64,000 nucleotides of DNA. It comes from Rhizomys pruinosus (taxonomy: Eukaryota; Chordata; Mammalia; Rodentia; Spalacidae). Where the stretch lies: positions 590,730 to 654,729 of the forward strand of contig VZQC01001662.1 in NCBI GenBank assembly GCA_009823505.1, in the 5' to 3' direction. The notes under the pieces are model-generated. The model had not been told where the DNA came from and did no database searches. It was given only the letters and a program-made list of their open reading frames with translations. The position numbers and the translations under genes are program-made. Below are positions 1 to 11,168 of this stretch, in pieces; position 1 is the stretch's first letter; each line of letters opens with the position of its first letter.

Positions 1-302
1 ACATGTCCATAAAACCAACCCTACAGATGGACCACTTGAAGAAATTCAAGCACAAAGGAAAGGAGCAACCATCCCCAGGCACCTAGAAAGAGAAATCAAT
101 AAAAGCATAACTGCTAAGTAGAAACCTAAACCAAAACAAAATATTGGATAAAGCAAAAGGAAGCAATAAAAACCTATAACTCATAACCTTAAATATTAAC
201 TGACTAATAGAGAAAGAGCGGGAGACAGGTAGAACTGGGTGCCTCAGCAGAACTGATTGTTGATCCCTTGGTACAGCTGTCTATGGACTTGATTGGCGTT
301 TG
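1..302 (+). repeat. L1 fragment, sense arm of an inverted repeat
   Basis: Carries the last codons of L1 ORF1 (stop TAG at 83-85) and the sequence after it. It is the near-exact reverse complement of 445-745. The arm is cut by the window start. Confidence 0.85.
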
Positions 303-444
303 GAATTGTGGGGGTTGGAGTCATCTTCCTGCCGTACGATTTTTGCACTTCCCAGCTTGTGGATTAAAGGTCTGCCGGTCTTTGGCTTAGATGGTTGTGG
401 ACTAGGTGGCGAGTACCAGCCGTAGTCTACTTACGCAATAGCCA

Positions 445-2105
445 CAAACGCCAATCAAGTCAAAGACAGGTGGACCAAGGGATCAACAAGCAGCTCTGCT
501 GAGGCACCCAGTTCCTACCTGTCTCCTGCTCTTCCTTCCCTAGTTCATTAATATTTAAGGTTATGACTCATAGGTTTTTATTGCTTCCTTTTGCCTCATT
601 ATCCATTTTTGGTTTTGGTTTAGGTTTCTATTTCTGCAGTTATGCTTTTATTGATTTCTCTTTCTAGGTGCCTGGGGATGGTTGCTCCTTTCTTTTGTCC
701 TTTGAATTTCTTCAAGTGTTCTCTGTAGGGTTGGTCTGGACATGTTTTTCTTTCAATTTTTTATGTCAGGAAAGTTTTCTCTCTCCTTCAATTATAATTG
801 ACATTTTTGCTGGGTATAGTAACCTGGGTTGGCATCTATTGTCCTTTAACACTGGGAATGCTTTGTCCCTTCCTGCTTTCATATTTGCCATTGAGAAGTC
901 AGTTGTATTCTGATAGGTTTCCCTTATAGGTCACTGTTTTTTCTCTTGTGGCTTTAAGGATTTTGTCTTTTGTTTTGGTGTCTAGCATTTTAACTATGAT
1001 GTGGCTGGAGAGTTTCTTTTCTGATCTTCTCTTTTGGATTCTATGTGTTCTCATATTTGTATTGGTTTGTCTTTTTTTGTTTGGGGACAGTTTTCATCTA
1101 TTATTCTGTTGAAGATCTGATCAATACCATTCTCTTGGGATTCTTCTCCTTTCCTCTACTTCTATTGATGCAGAGGTTTGATTTTTATAATGTCCCACTT
1201 CCTGGTGTTCCACTTTTTGTGTATTTTTTAAACTTTTCATAATCTTTCCTGAGTTTTTTAGTTGTTCTGTGTTATCTTCCAGGTCTGATATTCTTTGTTC
1301 TGCTTCCTCATTCTGCTTCTGATGGCTTTTTCCATTCTTTCCCTTGATTGGATGAGTGTTGATTTCCTTTTTCATTTCCTCTTCTGATTTCTTTAGTATT
1401 TTTACTTCTGTTTGGAGCTTCTCAGTCTCTTCCTGTAGCTCTTTGCTTCTGCTGGTTGGTTTCCTTATCTCTTTTCAGCATGGGATCTTTTCAGTGTTTC
1501 CACTATCTTCCAGAGTTGTGTCATTCTCTCTCTCTAGGTCCTTCTTTAGTTTCTTCATTCTCTTTTTTTAGTCTTTGATTTGCTCTTTATAATCTTGTAG
1601 TTCTTAATATGTTCCCAATGTGTTTCTGATATCTGTGTCCTAGCCATCCCCAGGGGGAACCCACTGTAGGAATCTTCCATAGGGGTAGAGCTTGGTGTGG
1701 GATTATCCTGCCCTTTCCCGTGTTGTCTCTTCTTCGTGTTCCTGGCATATGGGCTTCTCCTTGCTGTATTCCATTGTGAGTCCTAAATGCCTCTTTACTG
1801 TGTTGAAGGTTTGCTTTGCTTGCCTCCTTCAGATGCCTTCATAATCCCAGTTGGGGGGTCTTTAGCCCAGCACCTGTGCTTGCCTCAGCTGGTCTCAGGA
1901 GATCTCAGATCTCAAGACTCAACACCACCTTTTATATCAGCTGGGAGGATAACTCTGCCCCCACAGCCACAAAAGCCAGTTAAGCCAAAGACAACTTGAT
2001 TAATGGATTAACTATATTAAATCAATCAGCAATCAGCCTTGCCGAAGCACCCAGCTGCTGCCTACCTACCTGCACTTGCCTCAGCTGGACTCGGGAGATC
2101 TCTTT
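445..2105 (-). mobile_element. Antisense L1, 5' half (ORF1 plus 5' UTR)
   Basis: Read on the - strand: 5' UTR-like repeats near 2105-1870 (the block CTTGCCTCAGCTGG occurs at about 2073 and 1881, suggesting monomer repeats), ORF1 remnant 1647-664, then the inverted-repeat arm. No ORF2 follows. Confidence 0.85.
664..1647 (-). pseudogene. L1 ORF1 remnant
   Basis: Starts ATGGCTAGG on the - strand at 1647 and ends TAG at 664. It shows the coiled-coil segment (EEAEQRISDLEDN) and the typical C-terminal block CQPRLLYPAKMS, but frameshifts and stops break it. ORF1p is the RNA-binding chaperone of L1. Confidence 0.85.
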
Positions 2106-2116
2106 AATGTACTTTT

Positions 2117-2371
2117 TTTTTAAATTTTTTTTATTAATTTTATTTATTTCTGTATGTGTATGAATGTACTGTCTGCATGCAAGTTTGTGCACCCGTGTCG
2201 TGCAATGCCGCGGAGGTCAGAAGAGGGTGTCGGATTCCCCTGGAACTGGAGTTCTCCTGGAATTGGAGTTTCAGACGGTTCTCGGCTGCCATGTGGGTGC
2301 TGGGGATCGAACCCGGGTCCTCTGCAAGAGCGGTTGGCGCTCTTAACCGCTAGGCCATCTCTCCAGCCCCC
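2117..2371 (-). mobile_element. B2 SINE
   Basis: Complete copy with an 11-bp target-site duplication AATGTACTTTT (2106-2116, 2372-2382). Belongs to the subfamily with the 17-bp internal duplication. Confidence 0.92.
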
Positions 2372-2572
2372 AATGTACTTTTTATAGTAGTATCAGGTAT
2401 TATATTTTCTAAAAAGGAAAAAAAAATGCAGGTTGCCTTACAAATAAGGATTTGGTGCTAGGATCTACAAATGAGGGACACCATATGTCATTTGTGTTTC
2501 TGGGAATGTTACTTCATTTAGCATAATGGCTTCTAGTTCTATCCATTTACCTGCAAATTTCATGACTTTTTT

Positions 2573-2726
2573 TGTTTTTTTTTGGTATTTTTGAGACAGG
2601 GTCTCCCTTTAGTCCCAGCTGGCCTGGAGCTTGCTCTGTACACCAGGCTGGCCTTGAACTCACAGTGATCTGCCTGCCTCTGCCTCCCAAGTGCTGGGAT
2701 TAAAGGTGTGCGCCACCACGGCCGGT
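2573..2726 (-). mobile_element. B1 SINE
   Basis: Antisense B1 from poly-T to GCGCCACCACGGCCGG, inside the L1 3' fragment. Confidence 0.9.
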
Positions 2727-2782
2727 GATGTCATCTTTCTTTACTCCTGCATAGAACTCCATGTGTAGATGTACCACATTTT

Positions 2783-3022
2783 TTTAAATTTTTTTTTATT
2801 TCTGTATGTGTATGAATGTACTGTCTGCATGCAAGTTTGTGCACCTGTGTTGTGCAATGCCGCGGAGGTCAGAAAAGGGTCTCAGAGTCCCATGGAACTG
2901 GAGTTCTCCTGAGATTGGAGTTTCGGACGGTTCTCGGCCGCCATGTGGGTGCTGGGGATTGAACCCGGGTCCTCTGCAAGAGCGGTCGGCGCTCTTAACC
3001 ACTAGGCCATCTCTCTAGCCCC
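2783..3022 (-). mobile_element. B2 SINE
   Basis: Inserted in L1 with a perfect 12-bp target-site duplication GTACCACATTTT (2771-2782, 3023-3034). 17-bp duplication subfamily. Confidence 0.94.
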
Positions 3023-3249
3023 GTACCACATTTTCTTTATCCACTCATCAGTTGAGGAACCAGCCAGTCCTCTTATTCAGTCCCAAGGTCAACATTTTGA
3101 GGCCAGTCTGGACAACATAGGAAGATCTAGTCTTGATGATAATGTGACTATCCAGGTGTTCCCTGAGTTTACCCTGGCACACTACTAGCTGTGTTTGTGT
3201 ATCCTGTTTGGCAGTGTTGGTGCACACAAGTTAACAGCATAAGGGAATG

Positions 3250-3395
3250 CAGAAGGGCTTGACGTTCAGATCGTGTCTTTGCCACTCGCCACCATTATGA
3301 GCTTAGCCAAGTCACTTCACCTCTCTGCACCTCAATTTCTGAGCTACTATCAAATGAGAATAACAATATTACCAATGCCACATGCATCTCTTCCC
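3250..3395 (+). repeat. MIR (ancient mammalian SINE)
   Basis: Diverged but recognisable core: GAGCTTAGCCAAGTCACTTC, CACCTCTCTGCACCTCA, then AATGAGAATAACAATATTACC. Confidence 0.7.
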
Positions 3396-3511
3396 CTAAT
3401 AAATGTCACCTTTGATGGTGCTGTTTGAATCCTGCTTTTGTTCCTTTCTCCTGCATTAGACAGCAGGTCTCAGATGTTAGTGTGCTCCTAAAACTTGTTA
3501 AAATATGTATT

Positions 3512-3616
3512 GTGCTGGGCATGGTGCTTTCCACTGCTGACCCCAATGCTCAGCACTGGGGAGGCTAAGCAGGAGGAGCCTGGGCTAAAAAGCTACATAG
3601 CACGACCCAGTATCAA
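3512..3616 (+). mobile_element. Old B1-like monomer
   Basis: GCTGGGCATGGTG start and CAGCACTGGGGAGGCTAAG block, with a much-decayed 3' half. 3620-4280, to its right, holds no feature I recognise. Confidence 0.5.
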
Positions 3617-4299
3617 CCAATCAGCAGACATGCATGACAGGGCCAAAGGGCCATCCTAACCTGCTGTGGGCCAGAACACTGTGCTAATGGAACACAGTGC
3701 AGAAGTCCACACAAGCTTAGAACTCCAACAAAGCACATTTCTACTGGGCTGGAGTGGAAGTCCCTTATCAGAAGGCTTAGCTTTCTCCCTGGAGAATGGA
3801 AGCCCTCATGGAACTGCTTGCTGGCCAGGTCGTTGGGATCCTTGCTGTTCCACATTTTGTTGCACACCCATTTTATCTACCAGGGAGGACCATGGGCACT
3901 AAGGACAATAGTCAGACCCTGAATCCCCAAGTTCCCCATGTCACAGGCGATGTCCAGCCCTCTTTCCTGTAGTCTTTTTTTTTTTTTCTGTAGTCTTAGT
4001 CAACATGAATACATCTGATGTTTAAGCCCTTGAAGTGCAGCCAAAAGCCTTTTAGTTAATTTGTTAATTTAAATTCAGCCACCTGGGGGGTGTTTACAAT
4101 ATTGGGAAACTCTTTTGTTGTAGTTTCATAAAATGTTTCCGTTGTTTGGAACCCAGGCTGGTCTTAAACTCAGCCTACTTTGAGCTCAGCCAAAGAGCCT
4201 GGCAGAACAGGTCTTGCTGTGGTTTTAGTGTGCCAGTGCTGCCCCCTAGGGTCCGTTGGGAGTTTGTTTGAAGTTTTATTTCCTTCCTTCCTTCCTTTC

Positions 4300-4518
4300 T
4301 TTTTTTTTTTTTAATGTGTAGGAGTGTACTATCTGCATGTAGATTGGTGCACCCGTGTCGTGCAATGCCTGGGAGGTCAGAGGAGGGCATCGGATTCCCC
4401 TGGAACTGGAGTTAAAGATGGTTCTTAGCCGCCATGTGGGTGCTGGGAATCGAACCCAGGTCCTCTGCAAGAACAGTTGGTGTTGGTGCTCTTAACTGCT
4501 GAGCCATCTCTCCAGCCC
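4300..4518 (-). mobile_element. B2 SINE
   Basis: Complete antisense copy without the 17-bp duplication. Its A-tail complement runs into a (TTCC)n stretch at 4281-4298. Confidence 0.9.
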
Positions 4519-4653
4519 CATATTTTTTTAGACTGTCCCAGATTGCACTCAACCTCCCTGTGACCCTGAAGTCTTGATCTACTGTCATTTCCCAAGTGTG
4601 AAGATGACAGGTTGTTGGGTTTTCTTTTAAGATTTTATTTATTTATTTATTTA

Positions 4654-4792
4654 TTTTGGTCTTTTTTGAGGCACAGTTTCCCTGTACCTCTGACTGTCCT
4701 AGAACTCACTCTGTAGACCAGGCTGGCCTTGAACTCACAGAGATCCACCTGCCTCTGCCTCCCAAGTGCTACGAGTAAAGGTGTGCGCCACC
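4654..4792 (-). mobile_element. B1 SINE inside an older B2-like element
   Basis: Flanked by TAAGATTTTATTTATT-like copies at 4627 and 4793. The host continues at 4793-4910 as an old antisense B2-like repeat. Confidence 0.75.
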
Positions 4793-5341
4793 ATAAGATT
4801 TATTTATTTGTTTTATATGTATGAGTGTATTGCTTGCATGTGTGTAAGTGTACCTGTGTCACGCAGGGCCCAAAGAGGTCAGAAGAGAGTGTTGGATCCT
4901 CTGAGTGGCTTTTGAGTGTCCTGTGTCCCACCCCCCATCTAACAACATGTACCAAGAAACCAAATTTAGCTCACACGTGAACCTATAGTATTTCTTCCTT
5001 GGTTTTAATAAACATTGAAATTTTTAGAAAATTCAGTATCATGCTACTGTGGGCTAAATGTTTTATTATCCCCCATATGCCCACTTCACATGTTGAAGGC
5101 CTAATCGCCAGTGAATTTGGAAATGGGTTCTTTTTGAGGTAATGGGGTTGGCCCTTCCTGATGGGATTCATACCTTTATGAAAATGTACCAGAACTTTCT
5201 CTCTCCACATGAGAAGACAGCAAACTAGTGATGGTCTGAAAGCCAGAAAAAGGGCCTGGGCCCAACACTGAATCTGCCAGCACATGATCTGGACTTCCCA
5301 GCATCTAGAGCTATGAAAAGAAAAAATTGGGGGTAACATTT

Positions 5342-5457
5342 CATGTAGCCTAGCCTGGCCTCAAACTCACTATTTAGCAAAGGTTGGCTTCAAACTCCTT
5401 ATCCTTCTGTCTCCATCAACTGCTGGGATTACAGGGGTGGACCATCACTCCCTACTT
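5342..5457 (-). mobile_element. Old B1 SINE
   Basis: Antisense B1 remnant lacking its poly-T: TGGCCTCAAACTCAC to GCTGGGATTACAGGGGTGG. 4920-5340, before it, is not recognised. Confidence 0.6.
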
Positions 5458-5472
5458 TAAAAAATAAATGTG

Positions 5473-5650
5473 GGCCAGGCGTGGTGGCGCACGCCTTTAA
5501 TCCTAGCACTTGGGAGGCAGAGGCAGGCGGATCTTTGTGAGTTCAAGGCCAGCCTGGTCTACAGAGTGAGTTCCAGGACAGCTGGGACTACAGGGAGACC
5601 CTGTCTCGAAAAGACAAAAATAAATAAATAAATAAAATAAAATAAAATAA
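5473..5650 (+). mobile_element. B1 SINE with (AAATA)n tail
   Basis: Full-length GGCCAGGCGTGGTGGCGCAC to CTCGAAAAGAC, then an AAATA-rich tail that grades into the following B2. Confidence 0.93.
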
Positions 5651-5654
5651 ATGT

Positions 5655-5870
5655 GGGGCTGGAGGGATGGCTCAGCAGTTAAGAGCACTGACTGTTCTTG
5701 CAGAAGACCCAAGTTTGATTCCCAGTACCCAAATGGTGGCTAAGAACCATCCTTAATTCCAGTTCCAGGGGAATTGGACACCCTCCTCTGACCTCCGCAG
5801 CACTGTACAACACAGGTGCACCTACCTACCTACATGCAGACAGTACACTCATACACATAAAAAAATAAAT
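5655..5870 (+). mobile_element. B2 SINE
   Basis: GGGGCTGGAGGGATGGCTCAG start, tail ACACATAAAAAAATAAATG. Flanking AATAAATGT repeats suggest insertion into the tail of the previous B1. Confidence 0.9.
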
Positions 5871-5875
5871 GTTTC

Positions 5876-6020
5876 AAGCTGGATATTGTGACACATGCCT
5901 TTAATCCCAGAACTCTGGAGGCAGAGGGAGGAGGATCTCTTCAAGATCAGGCCAGCCTGGTCTGTATTGTTTCCAGGCCAACTGGGGCTACAGGGAAACC
6001 CTGTCTCAAAAATATGAAAA
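5876..6020 (+). mobile_element. B1 SINE
   Basis: Diverged copy starting AAGCTGGATATTGTGACAC and ending CTCAAAAATATG. The next 350 bases are unrecognised single-copy sequence. Confidence 0.8.
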
Positions 6021-6372
6021 GAAAATATTTAAGTCCCCCAAGTTTGTGGTTTTGTTATGCCAAACTGGCTAAGAGTGAATGGACTGAAGGAAGATCCATT
6101 TTGTTTTGTCTGAATACCCAGAAATGTTTGCTATATTTGGAAAATTCCTTGCCTGAAGGCAACGCTTTTATAGTAAAATCTCTTCTATTTTGTAGCTGCC
6201 TTTTTTTCCCCCCTTAAATAATTTTATTTAGGGGGTGGACAGATGACTCAGTTGCACGGCAGTTTGAAGCCAGACCTTGTGTACAAACAACAAACATGAA
6301 GGTGAATTCCTTTACATTTTGGTCACAGTTGTATCTGATGCCTGGAGTACTGCTCATTGATAATAAATACTT

Positions 6373-6534
6373 TTTTTTTTTTTTTTTTTTTGGTCTTTTC
6401 CAGACAAGGTCCCCCTGTAGTCCCAGCTGTCCTGGAACTCACTATGTAGACCAGGCTGGCCTTGAACTCCCAGAGATTTGCTTGCCTCTGCCTCCAGAGT
6501 GCTGGGATTAAAGGCGTGAGCCACCACCACCCGC
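6373..6534 (-). mobile_element. B1 SINE
   Basis: Perfect 11-bp target-site duplication AATAAATACTT (6362-6372, 6535-6545). Confidence 0.94.
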
Positions 6535-6764
6535 AATAAATACTTAGTAAATAAGTACTCATGGAATAGTGAGTGAATACTAAGTGAGAGATGGAGGAAG
6601 GAGAGAGATATTAAGATTTCTCCTTCCACCATTCGGGAATCAGGGATCGAAGTCAAGTCAGGCTTGGCGGCATGTGCCTTTATGGCCTGAGCCACTTTGC
6701 CCGCCCCCTAGCTAATCATTTTGCAGAAGGCACCCCACCCCACCCCACATGCCTCATATATCTT

Positions 6765-6900
6765 ATTCTCATAACACTAAAGTGAATAGGTGGGATTATT
6801 CCCTTTTGTTCTGTAGCACGGAAGAGGCTAGAGGTTAAGAAATTTGCCTAAGAAAACGGTAAAGGTGAGATTACAAACTCTGAAAATCTGGTAATTTCTT
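6765..6900 (-). repeat. MIR (ancient), antisense
   Basis: Shows the reversed MIR order: TGGGATTATTCCC, AGAGGTTAAGAAATTTGCC, then a decayed CACACAG block. Confidence 0.6.
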
Positions 6901-6992
6901 TGTGTCTACCACCCAAATCGAGCAACCCATCAGCATCACGTGGTCGCTAGCTCCTATAGATTCTTACTGTGCAGTTCGGGCAGAAGGTCGGG

Positions 6993-7111
6993 GTTTTGTT
7001 TTGTCTGACTCAGGGTCTCTCTATATAGTTTACTGTGGCTTCGAACCCAAGAGCCTCCTGCCACACCCACCCTAGTGCGAGAATTACAGACGTAGACCAC
7101 GCCCGTCACCA
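6993..7111 (-). mobile_element. Old B1 SINE next to the promoter
   Basis: Decayed antisense B1 (GACTCAGGGTCTCTCTATAT to ATTACAGACGTAGACCACG), ending about 100 bp before the ZNF143-type site. Confidence 0.6.
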
Positions 7112-7213
7112 GTATATTCCGTGTTTTACTCCTTGCCGCCACCTAGTTGCCAGGGATGTACAAAACACCCCTCTTCAAATAGTCCCCGCGTCCCATCCGG
7201 TGCAAAGGCCAGT

Positions 7214-7225
7214 GGGAATTGTAGT
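7214..7225 (-). promoter_or_regulatory. ZNF143/THAP11-type site
   Basis: GGGAATTGTAGT is the reverse complement of ACTACAATTCCC, the core of the conserved promoter element bound by THAP11/HCFC1 and ZNF143 (SBS type). It lies about 290 bp before the ATG inside the CpG-rich zone. Binding itself is inferred. Confidence 0.6.
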
Positions 7226-7280
7226 TCTTTAGCGCGTGCTTTGGTTCTTCCCGGACGTGATGCAAACGACTCCCTCTCTT

Positions 7281-7287
7281 CTTCCGG
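7281..7287 (-). promoter_or_regulatory. ETS/GABPA-type core
   Basis: CTTCCGG (reverse CCGGAAG), preceded by a pyrimidine run (TCCCTCTCTTCTTCCGG, 7271-7287) that could hold the start site, possibly as a 5' TOP-like start. Motif-level evidence only. Confidence 0.4.
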
Positions 7288-7468
7288 CGGCTGGGCGGCT
7301 CAGTGTCTCGCGGAGCTGTGTAACTCGGAGCTAAGCTGGTTCGTTTCTCCGGCCTTATGTTGGGCTACCGTGGCCGGTGGCTGGGTGGGCGGGCGGGAGT
7401 ATGGGTGGGCAAGCAGGGTCGGGAGGTGCCCCGGACGGCCGCAGGCCCTGACGCTGCGGCTCTTCCCC

Positions 7469-7512
7469 AGATTCTGGCCGCGCGCGCGCCCTAGCCCTAG
7501 AGCTCCGTCGCC
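7469..7512 (+). other. EIF3C: Possible splice acceptor of a non-coding 5' leader intron
   Basis: GCTCTTCCCCAG followed by ATTCTGG looks like a 3' splice site 42 bases before the ATG. It would put the upstream leader (about 7270-7370) in a separate non-coding exon and make 7471-7613 exon 2 of the mRNA. I could not pick a unique matching donor. Confidence 0.4.
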
Positions 7513-7613
7513 ATGTCGCGGTTTTTCACCACGGGTTCGGACAGTGAGTCCGAGTCGTCCCTGTCCGGGGAGGAGCTGGTCACCAAACCTGTCTCCGGGA
7601 ACTACGGCAAACA
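7513..7613 (+). CDS. EIF3C: EIF3C coding exon 1 (start)
   Basis: Residues 1-33 plus two bases. It encodes the serine/acidic N-terminus, a conserved phospho-acceptor region in the family. The context GTCGCCATGT favours this ATG. Donor is CA|GTGAGT; the last two bases plus the first G of exon 2 make Gln34. Confidence 0.96.
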
Positions 7614-10600
7614 GTGAGTTGGAGGCGCTAACGCCACCGTGTGCGGGCGGACGTACGTCGTAGGCAGGCTGTGTCGGGGCGCGTGGGAGACGGAGACTGG
7701 GTCCGGGGCGCGTCTCGGGGTGGGGACCATCAGAGACAGCGGTGGTGTGAAATGAGGCTTCCCAGCGGCTGGGTCTGTTGCATCAGCACCTTAAACTGGC
7801 CTCGCAGTCTGGAGCCTCGGAATTCTCTGCATCCCTCTTAGGCCTTTTCGTCCCTTCCCTGTCTGCATCGCACTGGCTTTATTTTTAGCACAAGCTCCAG
7901 ATCATAGCTGTTCTCAACGCGGTATCCGTGGGAGGAAGCCCTAAATGCTTGGTTACTGTCTGGGAACACTTTTGGCACCAGAGTCCAGCCACCTGTCTGT
8001 GCGTGCAAGTTGTTAAACATCTGCTAAATATTGCTGTTTTCTCTCTCCTACTTAAATACCTTTTCCCTATCTTTGCAAGTTAAAATTATTTGAATTTTGA
8101 AATACTTCTCAAACTTCCGTTATTTTTGCCGTGTGCTTGTAGTATTTACAACATACATGTATCCACACGGAGAAACGTTAAGAAAATAAAATAGAAAAGA
8201 ATGGAGACACTTCTGCCAACTGAATAGTGTGTCTTTGGTCTCCTTTCATTAAAAAGAAATATTACCAGTGGAGATCTTAAACCACTAAGACTTTCTTTGC
8301 TCTTGGCCTTTTTTTTTTTTAATTTTTATTTATTTCCATATGTGTATGAATGTACTGTCTGCATGTAGGTTTGTGCACCTGTGTCGTGCAATGCCTCGGA
8401 GGTCAGAAGAGGGTGTCGGATTCCCCTGGAACTGGAGTTCTCCTGGAATTGGAGTTATAGACGGTTCTCAGCCACCATGTGGGTGCTGGGGATCGAACCC
8501 GGGTCCTCTGCAAGAGCAGTCGGAGCTCTTAACCGCTAGGCTATCTCTCCAGCCCCGCTCTTGGCCTTTTATAGTTTGGGAAATGTTTAATTTTAGGACC
8601 TGGTTCAGGGATCAGGAACCCTTTTCTATTTGTTACAGCTGACATGCCCTTTTTCTCTACTGCCTTTCTTTCAGTGCTTGTATAGCTGTTTATGTCTTTA
8701 TGTAATTAGCTGTCTCATACAGTAAGCACCTTCAGTCATTTGTTTTTGAAGATGTTCTTAGTATCTGCTGTCAGGGTTTGAAAAAAGGCCTTACCAAAAG
8801 TTGGAGCTGTTTAAGGTGAGGTATGAAGAGCAAGAGTCAAGAGAGGATGATGGATGTAGTATAGATGCTTCAGTCCTGCCTGTTTTGTCTAAGATGAAAA
8901 ATAGCAAGCAATAGTTAAGAGTGGAGAATAATGGTCTCTGTTCCTTCCAAACAGGCCATTGTTACTGAGTGAGGATGAGGAGGATACAAAGAGAGTTGTC
9001 CGAAGTGCCAAGGACAAGAGGTAAGGCCAGGAGGAGGGAGAGTGATGAGGAGCCTCTAAGAGTGGTGGTCTGTCCACCGTGGGCATGCTCATTGTGCTAT
9101 TGGGCTCCCAACCCAGGTTTGAGGAGCTGACCAACCTGATCCGGACCATTCGAAATGCCATGAAGATTCGAGATGTCACCAAATGTCTAGAAGAGTTTGA
9201 GCTTCTGGGGAAAGCATATGGAAAAGCCAAGAGCATTGTGGACAAGGAAGGTGTCCCCCGATTCTATATCCGAATCCTGGCTGATTTGGAGGACTATCTG
9301 AATGAGGTGTGACTCCTGTGGGAATCCTCAAGGGGGTGTGGGCCTGGCCATGCTCCTACCCCAGTAGGCTGCCTTGGGTCAGGTCTCCTTGGGGCTCTGC
9401 CTTATTACATAGTGTGTTCCCAGGAAAATGAGATAAAGCAAGGAGAAACCTGCTGAGACCTGCTGTCTAATGCAGGAGAAAAGAACAAAGGCAGGATTCA
9501 AACAGCACCATCAAAGGCGACTTTTATTAGTGGAAGAGATGCATGTGACATTGGTAATGTTGCTATTGTCATTTGATAGTAGCTCAAAGCCGGGCGTGGT
9601 GGCGCACGCCTTTAATCCTAGCACTTGGGAGGCAGAGGCAGGCGGATCTTTGAGAGTTCAAGGCCAGCCTGGTCTACAGAGTGAGTTCCAGGAGAGCTGG
9701 GACTACAGGGAGACCCTGTCTCAAAAGACAAAAAATAAATAAAAAAATAAGGTACTTGGGACTGGAGGTCAGTTGCAAGGTACTTGCCTGGGTTCAGTCC
9801 CCAGCACTGCAGACAGGCTAAAAACTTAGTAGGTGGTGCAGATGGTAATGGATAGCAGTGTCCAAAGAAGTGTGAACAGGGGCTGGAGAGATGGCTCAGT
9901 GGTTAATTGCACTGACTGCTCTTGCAGAGGACCCGGGTTCGATTCCCAGCACCCACATGGTGGCTAAGAACCGTCTTTAACTCCAGTTCCAGGGGAATCC
10001 GACACCCTCCTCTGACCTCTGAGGCATTGCACGACACGGGTGCACCAATCTACATGCAGACAGTACACTCATACACATAAAAAATAATAAATAGGCCGGG
10101 CATGGTGGCGCATGCCTTTAATCCTAGCACTTGGGAGGCAGATGCAGGCAGATCTTTGTGAGTTCAAGGACAGCTGGGGCTACAGGGAGACCCTGTCTCC
10201 AAAAGAATTAATGAATAAATAAATATTTCTAAAAAATGTGAACAAAGCCCGAGATTTAGGAAATACTGCTTGGTTTCAGATAACTGTTCCTCTTACTTGC
10301 CTCTTTAGCTTTGGGAGGATAAAGAAGGAAAGAAGAAGATGAACAAGAACAATGCCAAGGCTCTGAGCACCTTGAGGCAGAAGATCCGAAAGTACAACCG
10401 TGATTTTGAGTCCCATATCACAAACTACAAGCAGGTAAGGCGCTAGAAGCTGTCTTTTTGAGCTAGGGGAAAAATGGCCGTGTGATTCAGACTCCAGAGC
10501 ATTAGTGAATGGAAACATGATAAAGAGTCATGTCAAATGGGTGGAGAGGTTGGATGGCTTGTGTTTGACAAGCATCCTTAATTCTCATTTTCTGCCTAGA

Positions 10601-11137
10601 ACCCGGAGCAGTCTGCGGATGAAGATGCAGAGAAGAATGAGGAGGATTCGGAAGGTGAGAGAGCAGACTTTTATTTCAGGTCATTAGGAAGCCAGAGTCA
10701 TGGATCCCTTGATGTAGTTTTTTCATTTGGATTTTAAAAATATTATTTATTTATTTATTTATTTATCTGAGACAGGATCTTTTTTTTTATTTTATTTATT
10801 TATTTTTTGTATATGTACGAATGTACTGTCTGCATGCAGGTTTGTGCACCCGTGTTGAGACAGGTCTTTTTTTTTGTCTTTTCGAGACAGGGTCTCCCTG
10901 TAGCCCCAGCTGTCCTGGAACTCACTCTGTAGACCAGGCTGGTCTTGAACTCACAAAGATCCGCCTGCCTCTGCCTCCCAAGTGCTAGGATTAAAGGCGT
11001 GCGCCACCACGCCCGGCGATACAGGGTCTTTCTATAGCCCCAACTGGCTGTGTAGACCAGGCTGGGCTCTATCTCACAGAGATCCTTTTGCCTCTAGAGT
11101 GCTAGGATTAAAGCTGGCTTTATTTATTTATTTTACG

Positions 11138-11168
<31 letters not shown>

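Larger units (their letters stand above)
2383..3110 (-). mobile_element. Antisense L1 3' fragment, interrupted
   Basis: Pieces 2383-2570, 2727-2770 and 3035-3110 match the antisense L1 segment at 51180-51420 and 49216-49345 (e.g. TAGAACTCCATGTGTAGATG). A B1 and a B2 split it. Confidence 0.75.
7180..7770. promoter_or_regulatory. EIF3C: CpG-island promoter of EIF3C
   Basis: Abrupt rise in G+C and CpG against AT-rich flanks, covering the expected start sites, the first coding exon and the start of intron 1. No TATA box is seen, which suits a housekeeping promoter with dispersed initiation. Exact start sites cannot be read from sequence. Confidence 0.8.

Noticed and set aside
2154..2387. Many 60-110 codon frames with repeated peptides (e.g. 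[19 protein letters not shown])
   Set aside because: These are translations of B2 elements and recur at each copy; they are not genes.
7121..7663. 180-codon open frame across the EIF3C promoter
   Set aside because: GC-rich CpG-island artefact overlapping exon 1 in another frame; no homology or codon signal.
9079..9312. Alternative EIF3C start in intron 2
   Set aside because: The frame enters exon 3 from the intron by chance; the splice acceptor at 9115-9116 and exons 1-2 are intact.
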